A DNA stretch of 64,000 nt from Gemmatimonadota bacterium (GTDB lineage Bacteria > Latescibacterota > UBA2968 > UBA8231). A program made the translations under genes and the position numbers. Where the stretch lies: the NCBI GenBank assembly GCA_018660835.1, contig JABJJN010000056.1:186001-250000 (forward strand), in the 5' to 3' direction. Shown piece after piece: positions 15,553-24,377 of this stretch (position 1 is its first letter; each line of letters opens with the position of its first letter). The notes beneath the pieces are model-generated. The model was given only the letters and a program-made list of their open reading frames with translations, was not told where the DNA came from and made no database searches.

Positions 15553-16349
15553 TCCTCCGGGTCGTTTTCCAGCACCAGCCGGAATCCCAAGTTGGCCGCT
15601 GGCTTCAAGGTGGCGCAGCCGCCGTTGTAGGTGTCAGCTATGAAGTCCGGCACATGGGCCCTGTGCTCGCCGCCGGTGATCCGGGTGACGCACCGTTGAG
15701 GATCGTTCAGTTCCGCCGCCCTCTGCGGCCCTCTGAGCCTCTCTTCGGCGAGGGCGTAGCAGGCCAACGTCCATTCCCAGACATTTCCGGCTGTGTCGTA
15801 TACCCCCCAGGCGTTGGCGCCGAAGGTCCCTATCGGATAGGTGATTTTGGGGATCTTTCGGATCGACTCGATGTTGGCATAGCTGTAGGTGGGGCTCTGC
15901 TCTTTTCTGTATTTGCCCTCGTTGGCGGCAAAGAACCACTCGTGCTCGGTGGGGAGGCGGTACCGCCTTCCGGTCTTCTTCGAGATCCAAAGGGCAAACC
16001 GGTAGGCGTCGTGCCAGGTGACCTTCACCATCGGGTGATCCTGAAGTGCCGGCTTTTCGAGTCCCGGCCGCGAGGGACACCAACCGTCCTGCACGCAGAG
16101 ATTCCATTGCCCCACGGTGACCTCGTACTCACCGATCCTGTATGGCTTGGCGATGTCGATCCGGACGTTCACGTAGGCCACACCCATATAGCTGCTGATG
16201 GGCACGTCGTACTCCATGGCGCCCGCGGGGATCTCCACCACGCGGTAGAGATCCCCGGCTGACGCTGCCGTGTGCGGCGTGAGGCCGCTGAAAGCAAGCG
16301 TGCAGGCCCAGATTGAGAACCTGGACCCACATCGCGTCTGCCTGGTCAT
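15549..16349 (-). CDS. nirV: NirV-like formylglycine-generating-enzyme-domain protein
   Basis: The 266-residue exported protein has a signal peptide and an FGE/SUMF1-type fold: 'KPYRIGEYEVTVGQWNLC', 'HPMVKVTWHDAYRFALWISKKTGRRYRLPTEHEW', 'AWGVYDTAGNVWEWT' and 'LGFRLV'. The usual FGE cysteine motif GFRC is replaced by LGFRLV, so it is not expected to make formylglycine. Proteins of this type next to nirK are known as NirV, whose exact role is unsettled. It lies 31 bp after nirK and overlaps sco, forming nirK-nirV-sco. Two Cys (QWNLCVQDGWC) near residue 90 may form a disulfide. Confidence 0.85.
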   Translation of the reverse strand: MTRQTRCGSRFSIWACTLAFSGLTPHTAASAGDLYRVVEIPAGAMEYDVPISSYMGVAYVNVRIDIAKPYRIGEYEVTVGQWNLCVQDGWCPSRPGLEKPALQDHPMVKVTWHDAYRFALWISKKTGRRYRLPTEHEWFFAANEGKYRKEQSPTYSYANIESIRKIPKITYPIGTFGANAWGVYDTAGNVWEWTLACYALAEERLRGPQRAAELNDPQRCVTRITGGEHRAHVPDFIADTYNGGCATLKPAANLGFRLVLENDPEE

Positions 16350-16380
16350 GCTTCCGTGTCCGGTGCTGCTCTGGCGACGA

Positions 16381-17490
16381 CTACTCAGAAATGGACGGCG
16401 CGCTGATCTGCTTCATCAGGTCGTCGTTCCACTCGCCCTCGACGCTGACGTGACCCGTGGCGCCCTTGATGACAGCCTCGATCAGGTTGTGGTTCACGTA
16501 GGCGTAGATCCCGGGCTGTCGGAAGGTGTAGAGCGCGGCGCCGGCACTGCCGCCGGCGATGAACCAGGTCTCCAGATTTGTCTGCGGGGCATCGTCGAAG
16601 GACCCACGCTCCCACACGTAGTCTCCATGACCACCGATGATGTGGGGCCGGGTGTCGTAGTTGGCCTGGCTGTGGACGAACATGACCGTCTCACCGACGG
16701 TCGCCGTCATCGCGTTGTCACCCGTCAGAGCGCCGACCTTGCCATTGAAGACGATGTGAGAAGGGATCAGCGTCGCCATCACCTCGAGATCATCCGTCTG
16801 GCTGGTCACCGCGTTCTCGTACGACATATACGTCCCGTCTGCGGCCTTCTTGATATAGAAGTCCTGCTCACCGACGAAGTAAGCGCGGTCGTAGGTGAGT
16901 CGGTTGCCGTCCCCGTCCTTGAGACCGTCCCGGGGCAGAACGGTGATGGCGCCGTTCATGCCGTGCACCACGTGCCAGGGGATCATCACCCCCCCCGGGG
17001 CACAGTGGTAGATGAAGGCCCCGGCCTTGGTCGCCCGGAACCGGACTGTCACTTCTTCACCTGGCGCGATGTGGGTGATCCCCCCGGCGCCCAATGCACC
17101 CGTCGCGGCGTGGAAGTCCACATTGTGAGCCAGCAGGTTCGTGCTGAGGTTCCTGAGGGTGAACTCGAGATAATCCCCTTCGTGCAGCACGATCATGGGG
17201 CCTGGCACGCTGCCGTTGTACGTGAAAGCCCAGATCTTTGTGCCGACGTCATCGATGATGATCTCCTTCTCGATCATCGATAGATCGATCTCGACGACTT
17301 TGAACTCACTGGCGGTCTGCTCGTGCTCAGGGAACGCCGGTGGAGGAACCATCGTCTGCGTCACCCGCTTGAGGCCGGCGATCTCCTGCTCACTCAACGG
17401 TGCGTACTCGGCTGCTGCACTCGCAGTCAAGGTGCCCAGCACCCCGATGGCGAAAGTCAATGGCAGGCAAAGGCGTCTGAATCCCATCAT
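16381..17490 (-). CDS. nirK: Copper-containing nitrite reductase
   Basis: The 369-residue protein reduces nitrite to nitric oxide in the periplasm. All copper ligands are present: type 1 His122, Cys163, His173 and Met178, and type 2 His127, His162 and His334. The catalytic Asp125 and His283 are in '[11 protein letters not shown]', '[22 protein letters not shown]', '[16 protein letters not shown]' and '[11 protein letters not shown]'. A signal peptide ([17 protein letters not shown]) precedes two cupredoxin domains, the classic two-domain length. His replaces the usual Ser/Ala after HVV (HVVHGM). It is the first gene of nirK-nirV-sco, and a palindrome lies about 95-110 bp upstream of the start. 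Confidence 0.97.
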   Translation of the reverse strand: MMGFRRLCLPLTFAIGVLGTLTASAAAEYAPLSEQEIAGLKRVTQTMVPPPAFPEHEQTASEFKVVEIDLSMIEKEIIIDDVGTKIWAFTYNGSVPGPMIVLHEGDYLEFTLRNLSTNLLAHNVDFHAATGALGAGGITHIAPGEEVTVRFRATKAGAFIYHCAPGGVMIPWHVVHGMNGAITVLPRDGLKDGDGNRLTYDRAYFVGEQDFYIKKAADGTYMSYENAVTSQTDDLEVMATLIPSHIVFNGKVGALTGDNAMTATVGETVMFVHSQANYDTRPHIIGGHGDYVWERGSFDDAPQTNLETWFIAGGSAGAALYTFRQPGIYAYVNHNLIEAVIKGATGHVSVEGEWNDDLMKQISAPSISE

Positions 17491-17553
17491 CCACTCCTTC
17501 GGTCGATTGGCGTGCCGCCGGGGGTCGTGCCCCGTCGGATGTCTGCGCTCGGG

Positions 17554-17601
17554 TCGGACCTCGATCCGGGCCAGGGACTAATTTCGGACATCGAGGTCCG
17601 A
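17554..17601. promoter_or_regulatory. Palindromic operator candidate upstream of nirK (two related sites)
   Basis: 17584-17601 is a perfect inverted repeat, TCGGAC-N6-GTCCGA. A second near copy (TCGGACCTCGAT then CCGG) lies at 17554-17569, matching the reverse complement of the first except for two missing bases and the final base. On the minus strand, a TATACT box at 17616-17611 would put the transcription start just before the first palindrome. That suggests a repressor or a nitric-oxide/nitrite-responsive regulator. It does not look like an FNR/DNR TTGAT-N4-ATCAA site. The regulator is not in the window. Confidence 0.45.
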
Positions 17602-17744
17602 TGATAAGGTAGAGTATAGGGAAGTGTTCATCTGCTGGCCAAGCCGGATCTGACCCACCAGGAGGGACGCTCGATGGAGGTAGATTTTCTCCGCCGATGG
17701 CTCTTGTGCCGGGGCGGCTGAGCTCGGCGGTGATGCTGTGAGCG

Positions 17745-18554
17745 TCAGCTGCTGCGCCGCGCCAGAAGCTTGTCCACGACGTTCTTCCTCTTCTGGAACC
17801 CGGCCATCTGCTTGAGCTCGTACAAGTCGTCAGACAGCAGGTCGCGGTGTTCTTCTATGGGACCATTGCCCGGTGACCATGAGGCGTACGAGGTGGCGTA
17901 GCGACAGAATACAGTTTTTCTCGGTGTGTCCAGCGTCCATCTGCGAGCGCCATGCCGGAGCAACTCGGTAAATACCACGCAGTCACCGGCGTTGAGAGGC
18001 AGGTTGACCACGCTCGGCGGATCGCTGTCGACGGTCAGATCGTCGGGTGCGGCAAAGTGGGACTTGTGACTGCCGGGAACGACGACAAAGCCGGAACCTG
18101 CAGGAACGTCCACCAGCGACACACCGGCGTTGATGAAGGTGGCGAAGATCTTTCCGTCCGCCGCCTGGTAGTCGTTGGCGGGATTGCGCATGCCGCCCTC
18201 AGCACCATTGTGCAGGCCACCGTCAGTGCAGCCCCTGTGATTCTGAATCAGGGCGCACTGCAGATGCTGCGGGGAGTTGTCGGTGAGCGTCAGCACGACT
18301 CTCATGATCTCGTCGTTGAGTTGCAGATCCGCGTAGACTGGGTCAACGAACTCGGGGTTAATGATCGCTCGGGAGGCGTTCTCTCCCGGCGGGTAGCCAC
18401 CGGCGGTACTCATCGGCGAAGGTAGTTCTGTGTCGGCAAGAGCTTGCCATTCATCACATCGCTGCACCATATGCTTCAGGTCACTGTGTGAAACGACATT
18501 TCTTAGAATGACATATCCGTGCAGATCGAAGTGCCACTTTTCCCAATCGGTCAT
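17745..18554 (-). CDS. PhyH-like Fe/2-oxoglutarate enzyme with H-N-G in place of HxD
   Basis: The 269-residue single-domain protein has the PhyH layout: N-terminal 'FDLHGYVILRNVVSHSDL', core 'GLHNGAEGG' (His115-Asn116-Gly117), 'VPAGSGFVVVPGSHKSHF', distal His201 ('LLRHGARRW') and the 2-oxoglutarate arginine near 212 ('TPRKTVF'). The carboxylate of the iron triad is replaced by Gly. In known enzymes this change opens a coordination site for halide and marks Fe/2-oxoglutarate halogenases, but no reaction can be assigned from sequence. It stands alone, divergent from the nucleoside hydrolase gene. Start ATG 18554 gives the natural family N-terminus. Confidence 0.85.
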   Translation of the reverse strand: MTDWEKWHFDLHGYVILRNVVSHSDLKHMVQRCDEWQALADTELPSPMSTAGGYPPGENASRAIINPEFVDPVYADLQLNDEIMRVVLTLTDNSPQHLQCALIQNHRGCTDGGLHNGAEGGMRNPANDYQAADGKIFATFINAGVSLVDVPAGSGFVVVPGSHKSHFAAPDDLTVDSDPPSVVNLPLNAGDCVVFTELLRHGARRWTLDTPRKTVFCRYATSYASWSPGNGPIEEHRDLLSDDLYELKQMAGFQKRKNVVDKLLARRSS

Positions 18555-18728
18555 ATCGAGTCCTTTCTCTGTATGGCCGTGTTCGTCTCCACAACGGCAG
18601 CAGGTGGTTCAGCAGCTGATCGGCGACGATCTTCACGACCAGAAGTCTGCGCTGGCTCGGTACTTGGGGTCCAGAATTTCCTGAAGAGCAACACACTGCA
18701 AGAGAAAACGATTGGGGATTGAACGCAA

Positions 18729-19619
18729 ATGGATATTGAGCAGAGAAAGGTGCCGCGCATACCCGCAAAGGAGAAGCGGCTAAAGCTGATCATTGACAGC
18801 GATGCAAAGAACGAGATCGACGATCAATGGGCGATTGCGCTGGCGATCCTCTCCCCCGAGCGCTTCGACATTGAAGGGTTCGTCGCCACCAATTTCGACA
18901 ATGCTCACGGCGGCCCAGGGGGCATAGAAGCCTCCGCACAGGAAATTGAGCTCGTCCTCGACAAAGCGGGCATGGCAGGGCGCTGGCCGGTGCTGCGCGG
19001 CTCCCATCCGCTTCAGTACAGAGAGCAGCCAAGCGAATCTGAAGGCGTCGACTTTATCATCGATAGAGCGAGGGCCGCAACGCCGGAAGAGCCGCTATGG
19101 ATCGTCGGCCTGGGCGCGGCAACCAATATGGCATCTGCCTTTCTCAAAGCGCCGGAGATCGTCGACCGGGTCATTGCGTTCTGGCATTTGCGCACGCGCT
19201 GGCCGCAGCAGTGCTGGAACTTTAACGTCTTCGGCGATACCCGAGCGGCCAGGCTACTCTTCCACTCACCGTTGTCCTTTGTACTCTTCGACACGGGAAC
19301 GCATTTGACCTGCGCGATGGAAGAGTCGGAGCAGCGAATAAGACCGCACGGGGCACTGGGCGCGTATCTGCACGAATACCGTCACACTCAGAAGTGGCTG
19401 GCTGCCCCGGACAAGGGATTCTTTGACCTCGGCGATATCGCGGCGCTACTCGACCCCGATCTCGCCAGTTGGGAAGAGGTCGAGTGCCCGGCAATCGATC
19501 ACGATCTGAGCTATCGCTTTGAAGGCAAGTTGGGGCGTATCCTGCGCTGTAGCGATATCGATCGCGATAAGACGTTTGCGCACCTGTTCGCCAGAATGCA
19601 GGAGCACTTCCCAGCCTGA
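18729..19619 (+). CDS. Nucleoside hydrolase-like protein (IUNH family)
   Basis: The 296-residue protein starts its fold with 'KLIIDSDAKNEIDDQWAIALAI', the metal-binding Asp cluster of inosine-uridine-preferring nucleoside hydrolases (usual form DTDPGxDDAxA). It continues with 'IEGFVATNFDNAHGG', 'LWIVGLGAATNMASAFL' and 'CWNFNVFGDTRAARLLF', where the N-x-x-x-D pair of the ribose site is expected. The family splits nucleosides into base and ribose with a bound calcium. The first motif has Ala-Lys-Asn-Glu instead of Pro-Gly-x, an atypical form, so the substrate may differ. It is followed after 22 bp by the glycosidase-like gene, which has its own AAGGAG ribosome site, and the two probably form an operon. 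Confidence 0.82.
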   Translation: MDIEQRKVPRIPAKEKRLKLIIDSDAKNEIDDQWAIALAILSPERFDIEGFVATNFDNAHGGPGGIEASAQEIELVLDKAGMAGRWPVLRGSHPLQYREQPSESEGVDFIIDRARAATPEEPLWIVGLGAATNMASAFLKAPEIVDRVIAFWHLRTRWPQQCWNFNVFGDTRAARLLFHSPLSFVLFDTGTHLTCAMEESEQRIRPHGALGAYLHEYRHTQKWLAAPDKGFFDLGDIAALLDPDLASWEEVECPAIDHDLSYRFEGKLGRILRCSDIDRDKTFAHLFARMQEHFPA

Positions 19620-19641
19620 GTGGCATCGACAAGAAGGAGAA

Positions 19642-21030
19642 ATGGTCATGACCAATGAAGATCGCCTGCAACCCAGTTTGGATAACCCGCGCTATTGGCA
19701 ATACGGGGGTGATCCCGTCATGCTGCTGGGAGGCAGCGAGACGGACCACATCTTTCTGCACGAAGGGTTGGAGGAGCATCTCGACCAGATGCACAGAATC
19801 GGGGGCAACTACGTGCGCAACACGATGAGCCAGCGTGAGGGTGCCCGGCTCAAGCCGCACAGACTGTTGCCAGACGACAACTTCGACCTCGATCAGTGGA
19901 ACGAAGAATACTGGACGCGTTTCAAGAACATGCTGAAGTGGACGGCTGAGCGGGAGATCTTTGTGCAGATCGAGGTCTGGGATCGCTTCGACTATTCCGA
20001 CAACGCCAGCTTCTCCGATGGCAATTGGCAAAGCAGCCCCTGGCGCCCGGCAAACAACATCAACTACACGTGCGAGCAGACCGGCTTTGCCGACCATTAT
20101 CCGGAAGGTCCCTGGAAAGACGAGCAACCATTCTTCCATTCTGTCCCCGGGATGGAGAAATACCGCGAGCAATATGACCTGATCCGTCAGCACCAGGAGC
20201 GATTCGTCCACAAGATGCTGTCCTACAGCCTCACCTATGGTCACGTCCTGTACTGCATGAACAACGAGACGTCCACACCGGCAGCGTGGGGTCAATACTG
20301 GATTCAGTTCATCAAAGCCGCCGCTGCCGATCAAGGTGTGCTCGTCTGCACGACCGACATGTTCGACGACGCTTTCGAGGGAGAGGCTGCCGTACACACA
20401 CCGCTCATCTTCGACGATGCCGAACACTACATGTTTGCCGATATCTCGCAGGTTAACAGCCGCCTCTACGACGAGACGCATTGGGAGAGACTGCTGGGGC
20501 TCCTGCAGCAGGTGAACAGACATCCACGCCCCAGCAACCACACCAAGATCTATGGCAGCGGATACTATGGCTTTGGAACCGGCGGACCCGAGGATGGCGT
20601 GGAGCGCTTCTGGCGCAACATCCTCGGCGGTTCGGCGAGCGCCCGATTCCACCGTCCGGACGCCGGTAACGGGCTCAACGACCTTGCACAAGGCAGCATC
20701 AAGGCCGCGCGCCTCCTGGAAGATCTGATCAAGTTCTGGGATGTCACACCGCACATGGAACTGTTAACCGACCGCGACAGCAACGAAGCGTATCTGGCTG
20801 CAGAACCGGGAGAACGCTACGCCCTCTACTTTCCCAACGGTGGGTCGGTGCGGCTCGATCTGTCCGGGGCGACAGGCATCTTTGGGGTGACGTGGATCAG
20901 TATTTCCATGGGCCGCGTCGTCGAGAATCGCGGCTATCGTGCATTGGAGAAGACCATCGAGGGCGGCGAAAGCCTAACCCTCGCCGCTCCTTACAAGGGT
21001 GGCTGGGTGGCGGCCATCGTCAAGCAATAG
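19642..21030 (+). CDS. Glycoside hydrolase-like TIM-barrel protein with C-terminal beta-sandwich
   Basis: The 462-residue protein begins 'NPRYWQYGGDPVMLLGGSETDHIF', a pattern of a large family of putative glycosidases with a (beta/alpha)8 barrel. 'GHVLYCMNNETS' (Asn208-Glu209) resembles the acid/base Asn-Glu pair of clan GH-A enzymes. The last ~90 residues ('YLAAEPGERYALYFPNGGSVRLDLSGATG') look like the collagen-binding/beta-sandwich tail often attached. No signal peptide is visible, so it probably acts on imported sugars. Start ATG 19642 (or 19648) follows an AAGGAG site at proper spacing. It is coupled with the nucleoside hydrolase gene, which suggests hydrolysis of a glycoside or nucleoside-like compound. 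Confidence 0.72.
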   Translation: MVMTNEDRLQPSLDNPRYWQYGGDPVMLLGGSETDHIFLHEGLEEHLDQMHRIGGNYVRNTMSQREGARLKPHRLLPDDNFDLDQWNEEYWTRFKNMLKWTAEREIFVQIEVWDRFDYSDNASFSDGNWQSSPWRPANNINYTCEQTGFADHYPEGPWKDEQPFFHSVPGMEKYREQYDLIRQHQERFVHKMLSYSLTYGHVLYCMNNETSTPAAWGQYWIQFIKAAAADQGVLVCTTDMFDDAFEGEAAVHTPLIFDDAEHYMFADISQVNSRLYDETHWERLLGLLQQVNRHPRPSNHTKIYGSGYYGFGTGGPEDGVERFWRNILGGSASARFHRPDAGNGLNDLAQGSIKAARLLEDLIKFWDVTPHMELLTDRDSNEAYLAAEPGERYALYFPNGGSVRLDLSGATGIFGVTWISISMGRVVENRGYRALEKTIEGGESLTLAAPYKGGWVAAIVKQ

Positions 21031-21098
21031 AGAGGCGACCGGCTACTGCCGGGTCCTTCCAACTGAAGGATGGCATGCGGGCGCTCTGGCTCCGCGTG

Positions 21099-21746
21099 TC
21101 ACCTTGCAAGAAGCTCAGCCAAAGTCCTCAGATTGGGGAGCCGCTGTTCTGCCGCGCTCAGATCTTGATGGGCGGTAAAGTCATTGTGAATGGCAATGCA
21201 CGTGATATCGGCAGCCACAGCCGAACGCAGACCTCGCTCGGAGTCCTCAATCACCAGAGCCTGCGACCTGTCGCAACCAAACTGGGCAATCGCAGTCAGG
21301 TACGGGTCCGGTGCTGGTTTAGCTCGCGGGTATTCACCATTGCACAACACAAAGTCAAAGTGAGGGACAATATTGCGTGACGCATGGATCAGTTCAAAGT
21401 CCTGACGCTTGGAGGTGGTAACAATTGCCATGTGAAATCGACGGGTCAATGTGGTCAGCACTTCTTCAACACCTTCGATGTTGATGTCTTCGTTGACCAG
21501 ATATTCCTGATAGTAACGATCGCGATTCGCTCTGGCGGCGCTGATATCTTTCTCTGCTATGCCTTGCTGTCTCGCCACCTCCCAATTGGAAGCGCCATCT
21601 ACTAGATGCTGTCGGTACCCTGCCAGTGGCAGATCAATACCCAGATGCGCCAAACCTCGTTGGGTTGCCTTGAAGTACCAATACTCGGTCTCAACCAGCA
21701 CACCATCGTGATCGAACAAGAGGTAGGAAATGTTAGAAAAGTCCAT
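21099..21746 (-). CDS. HAD-superfamily phosphatase (subfamily IA, beta-phosphoglucomutase-like)
   Basis: The 215-residue protein has the four HAD motifs. They are 'LLFDHDGVLVETEYWYF' (nucleophile Asp, with His instead of the usual Met/Leu between the two Asp), 'MAIVTTSKRQDF', Lys in 'GEYPRAKPAPDPYLTAI', and 'ALVIEDSERGLRSAVAAD'. The cap domain lies between residues ~20 and 85. The family hydrolyses phosphate esters of sugars and related compounds or isomerises phosphosugars. The start is the ATG at 21746, which gives a normal N-terminus (MDFSNISYLLFDHDG); an upstream in-frame extension is out-of-context sequence overlapping a PhyH remnant. Confidence 0.88.
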   Translation of the reverse strand: MDFSNISYLLFDHDGVLVETEYWYFKATQRGLAHLGIDLPLAGYRQHLVDGASNWEVARQQGIAEKDISAARANRDRYYQEYLVNEDINIEGVEEVLTTLTRRFHMAIVTTSKRQDFELIHASRNIVPHFDFVLCNGEYPRAKPAPDPYLTAIAQFGCDRSQALVIEDSERGLRSAVAADITCIAIHNDFTAHQDLSAAEQRLPNLRTLAELLAR

Positions 21747-21753
21747 GCTCTTT

Positions 21754-21931
21754 CTACTGCTCCCAACTATCAACAAATTCGTCAACGCCAAAGTCCTCGG
21801 GCATCTCGGGCTTTCTCCCCGTCTACCATTAACTCGACCGAGAGCCGAAGATCCTGTAACTGATCGGGTGGCACCGCGTTTTCCACAATCAGATACCCCT
21901 GATCGCGGAACTTCTCCAGATCTACTTTCAT
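21754..21931 (-). pseudogene. PhyH-like gene remnant with large internal deletion
   Basis: From ATG 21931 the minus strand reads a typical PhyH N-terminus, 'MKVDLEKFRDQGYLIVENAV' and 'QDLRLSVELMVD'. It then passes, after a frame change near 21825, into 'KPEMPEDFGVDEFVDSWEQ' and a TAG at 21754. The two pieces look like the first ~35 and last ~20 residues of one dioxygenase-like protein, with everything between removed. There is no catalytic motif left. It lies between the HAD gene and the divergent alpha/beta hydrolase gene. Confidence 0.6.
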
Positions 21932-22036
21932 CCAATACTCTCTCGTCGGTCTGAAAAACCGGCCACGCTCGCAGTAGTTGTGCGACATTTGGTTCGCAAG
22001 CAGAACCTATCGAATACTCACAGCAGAGGGACAACG

Positions 22037-22825
22037 ATGAGTTCGACCAGCGACCATGTGCTTTCCCGGGATGGTAATCCCATTCACTACGAAGTCCGAG
22101 GTGATGGCGAAGTCGCCGTTGTTTTTGTTCATGGATGGTGCGGAAGTCGCAGCCATTGGCGGCAGCAGATGGGACCCTTTTCTGAAAAGTACAGGGTAGT
22201 GGCCCTGGATCTTGTGGGTCACGGTGAATCTGGGGTCGCCCGAGACGCCTGGACTATGTCCGCGTTTGGCGAAGACGTTGTGGCCGTTATTGAGAAGCTT
22301 GGCTTGAGGAAGGTCGTCCTCGCCGGTCACTCCATGGGGGGCTTCGTCATTGTGGAAGCGGCGCGTCAGATGCCTGAGCGCGTAGTCGGCCTGATCGGCG
22401 CCGACTCGTTCCAGATCGTCGGCGAACGAAATACAAAGGCAGTGGTCAGTAAGAGTCTTCCGCCACCGGCAGATTTCGAATCAGCGCTGCGCACGTGGCT
22501 CAGTCAAAAATTCCCACCCGGTTCCGATCCTGCCCTCGTAGAGCAGATTGCGGACGAAATGTGTTCCACCCCCCCGGAGATTGCGTACCCAGTACACGAT
22601 GAAATGATGACCAACGGCCAACGCCAGGGAGAAGGACTGCTGGAGTTGAAGATGAAGACAATTACCATCAATGAAAGCGACGGCCAGAGTGACGCTGATG
22701 CCTTTGCCAAGTATGACATCGAGGTAATGCCGATGTCTGGTGGAGGTCCCTTCGTCATGCTGGAAGATCCGGAGACATTCAATCGTCTACTGGCGAAAGC
22801 CATTGACGCTATCGTGACGGCTTGA
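22037..22825 (+). CDS. Alpha/beta hydrolase with apparent loss of the catalytic histidine
   Basis: The 262-residue protein is a compact alpha/beta hydrolase. It shows the oxyanion loop 'FVHGWCGSRSHW', strand and helix 'YRVVALDLVGHGES', and the nucleophile elbow 'LAGHSMGG' (Ser99). In the position where relatives have G-H-F-x-M-L-E-D-P, this protein reads G-P-F-V-M-L-E-D-P (Pro238). The general base His therefore appears to be lost by a one-base change (CAC to CCC). It may be a non-catalytic or altered member. Start ATG 22037 follows AGAGGGACAACG. The preceding gene is divergent, and the MFS gene follows 29 bp downstream and is likely cotranscribed. Confidence 0.82.
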   Translation: MSSTSDHVLSRDGNPIHYEVRGDGEVAVVFVHGWCGSRSHWRQQMGPFSEKYRVVALDLVGHGESGVARDAWTMSAFGEDVVAVIEKLGLRKVVLAGHSMGGFVIVEAARQMPERVVGLIGADSFQIVGERNTKAVVSKSLPPPADFESALRTWLSQKFPPGSDPALVEQIADEMCSTPPEIAYPVHDEMMTNGQRQGEGLLELKMKTITINESDGQSDADAFAKYDIEVMPMSGGGPFVMLEDPETFNRLLAKAIDAIVTA

Positions 22826-22854
22826 CATACCGCCCCGCTGCACTGCGTTAGTTC

Positions 22855-24111
22855 ATGCTTTCCTCCTACATCGACACCGTGCGCCTCCTCAACCGGGACG
22901 TGCGCCTCGTCTTTGCCACGTACGCCGTGTTCGGCTTTGCCTGGGGCGGCCTCTACACGCTGCTGTTCAACCTCTATCTGCTGCGCCTCGGGTACGACAC
23001 CGACTTCATCGGCGTCGTCAATGGCATCAGCCGCTTCGCCTTTGCCCTCGGCGGCCTGCCTGCCGGCATGCTCGGCATGCGCTTCGGTGCCCGGCGCATG
23101 ATCCTGCTCGGCGTCAGCGTCATCGCCACTGGCCTGGTCGCCCTGCCGCTGGCCGAATTCGTCCCGCTTGACTGGCGAGCCGGTTGGATCATCGTCACTC
23201 TGAGCGGCGCCTTCGCCGGCGGCTCGCTGTTCTTCGTCAACATGACGCCGTATCTGATGACCGTCGTCACGGAACAGGAGCGCGCCCACGTGTTCTCCTT
23301 CAACTCGGTACTGTTCCCGGCGTGCGGCTTTCTCGGATCCCTGATCGGCGGCCTGCTACCTGGCCTCGTCGCCGACTTTCTGGGCAGCACCGTGGAGGAT
23401 CCGGCAGCCTATCGCTGGCCGTTGCTGTTGGCTGGCGCACTGTTCTGGTTGTGTCTGCCGCCGCTGCTGGCCACGCAGCGCACCGAGTCGACATCGACGG
23501 CGCGCCAGACCGACGACTCAGGTCCGCCCATCGGCTTGCTCCTGGTTCTGTCGGCAGTGCTGTTCCTGGTGAATGTCCCGCAGGGCGCGGCAATGGCCTT
23601 CTTCAACGTCTACCTCGATGCCGAGTTGTCCGTGTCGACGGAATTGCTCGGCGTCATCGGCGCTGCGGGACAGATCGTCGCCGTGCCCGCGGCGGCGACG
23701 ATGCCAGGACTTGCCGCTCGTTGGGGACAGCTGGTTACCTACGCCATGGTCGGTTTGGTCGGCTGTATCTGGCTGGTGCCGCTGGCCCTGGTACCGCACT
23801 GGTCGGTCGCCGCCGTCGCCTTCGTCGCCATCTCGGCCTATGGCGCCATCCGTGGGCCCCTGTTTACCGTCTTCAGCCAGGGCATCATCCCGGCCCGCTG
23901 GCGCTCGGCCATGTCGGGTGCCGCCACCACGGCCCTGGGGCTCAGCTGGACCCTCACCGCTGGTGTCGGCGGTGTCGTCATCCGCGACTACGGCTACCCG
24001 GCGTTGTTCCTCGGTGCCGCGGTCTTCGGCGTCGCGGGCATTGTGCTACTCTCTGTCGCCGCCCGCATGCCTGGTCGGTTGCGCGACGCGCTGGAAGCCT
24101 CGAGCCGTTGA
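22855..24111 (+). CDS. Major facilitator superfamily transporter
   Basis: The 418-residue protein is almost entirely hydrophobic, with about 12 predicted membrane spans. It contains MFS-type features such as 'GLPAGMLGMRFGARRMILLGVSV' (the loop 2-3 G-x3-D/G-R-x-G-x-R/K-R motif in degenerate form) and a central cytoplasmic loop near residues 205-222 ('ATQRTESTSTARQTDDSGPP') between two halves. It likely exports or imports a small solute by proton coupling; the substrate cannot be assigned. The start ATG at 22855 has only a weak ribosome site. It follows the alpha/beta hydrolase gene on the same strand. Confidence 0.85.
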   Translation: MLSSYIDTVRLLNRDVRLVFATYAVFGFAWGGLYTLLFNLYLLRLGYDTDFIGVVNGISRFAFALGGLPAGMLGMRFGARRMILLGVSVIATGLVALPLAEFVPLDWRAGWIIVTLSGAFAGGSLFFVNMTPYLMTVVTEQERAHVFSFNSVLFPACGFLGSLIGGLLPGLVADFLGSTVEDPAAYRWPLLLAGALFWLCLPPLLATQRTESTSTARQTDDSGPPIGLLLVLSAVLFLVNVPQGAAMAFFNVYLDAELSVSTELLGVIGAAGQIVAVPAAATMPGLAARWGQLVTYAMVGLVGCIWLVPLALVPHWSVAAVAFVAISAYGAIRGPLFTVFSQGIIPARWRSAMSGAATTALGLSWTLTAGVGGVVIRDYGYPALFLGAAVFGVAGIVLLSVAARMPGRLRDALEASSR

Positions 24112-24120
24112 TACGCGCCC

Positions 24121-24163
24121 ACATGTTTGGCGCTGTCTGACAAAATGTTTGTCACGGACATGT
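24121..24163. repeat. Nested inverted repeat upstream of the sigma-54 promoter
   Basis: A perfect inner palindrome TGACAAA-ATG-TTTGTCA (24138-24154) is flanked by outer ACATGT half sites (24121-24126 and 24158-24163). It lies 10 bp after the MFS stop and about 170-200 bp before the sigma-54 promoter. That is a normal distance for the upstream activator site of a sigma-54 enhancer-binding protein. It could also be part of a transcription end for the MFS gene, but no T-run follows directly; a T-rich stretch is found at 24165-24185. Confidence 0.4.
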
Positions 24164-24325
24164 ATCTTGTTGTTTTTTCTATTCTTATGATCCATTGAAA
24201 AATGGCACCCCAGTTTACCGGCAACTGCATTGACAGCGATCCCCGCCTCGCGTCGCCATTGGGTCTCATTAGTTAAGTGAAGTTTTCACAGTAGGTTACA
24301 GACACGATTTATTACTGGATGGACG

Positions 24326-24342
24326 CTGGCACCCTTGTTGCA
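24326..24342 (+). promoter_or_regulatory. Sigma-54 (RpoN) promoter
   Basis: CTGGCAC-N5-TTGCA matches the -24/-12 consensus: GG at 24328-24329 and GC at 24340-24341 are separated by exactly 10 bp. Transcription would start near 24353, about 25 bp before the small gene at 24378. Promoters of this class are silent until an ATP-dependent activator bound upstream opens them. Confidence 0.75.
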
Positions 24343-24377
24343 ATAGAACGATCAGACCGCAAACAGGGAGCGACACC

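Noticed and set aside
19222..20754. 510-residue open frame on the minus strand opposite the glycosidase-like gene
   Set aside because: It is antisense to two convincing plus-strand genes and shows no domain; long antisense frames are common in this GC-rich sequence.
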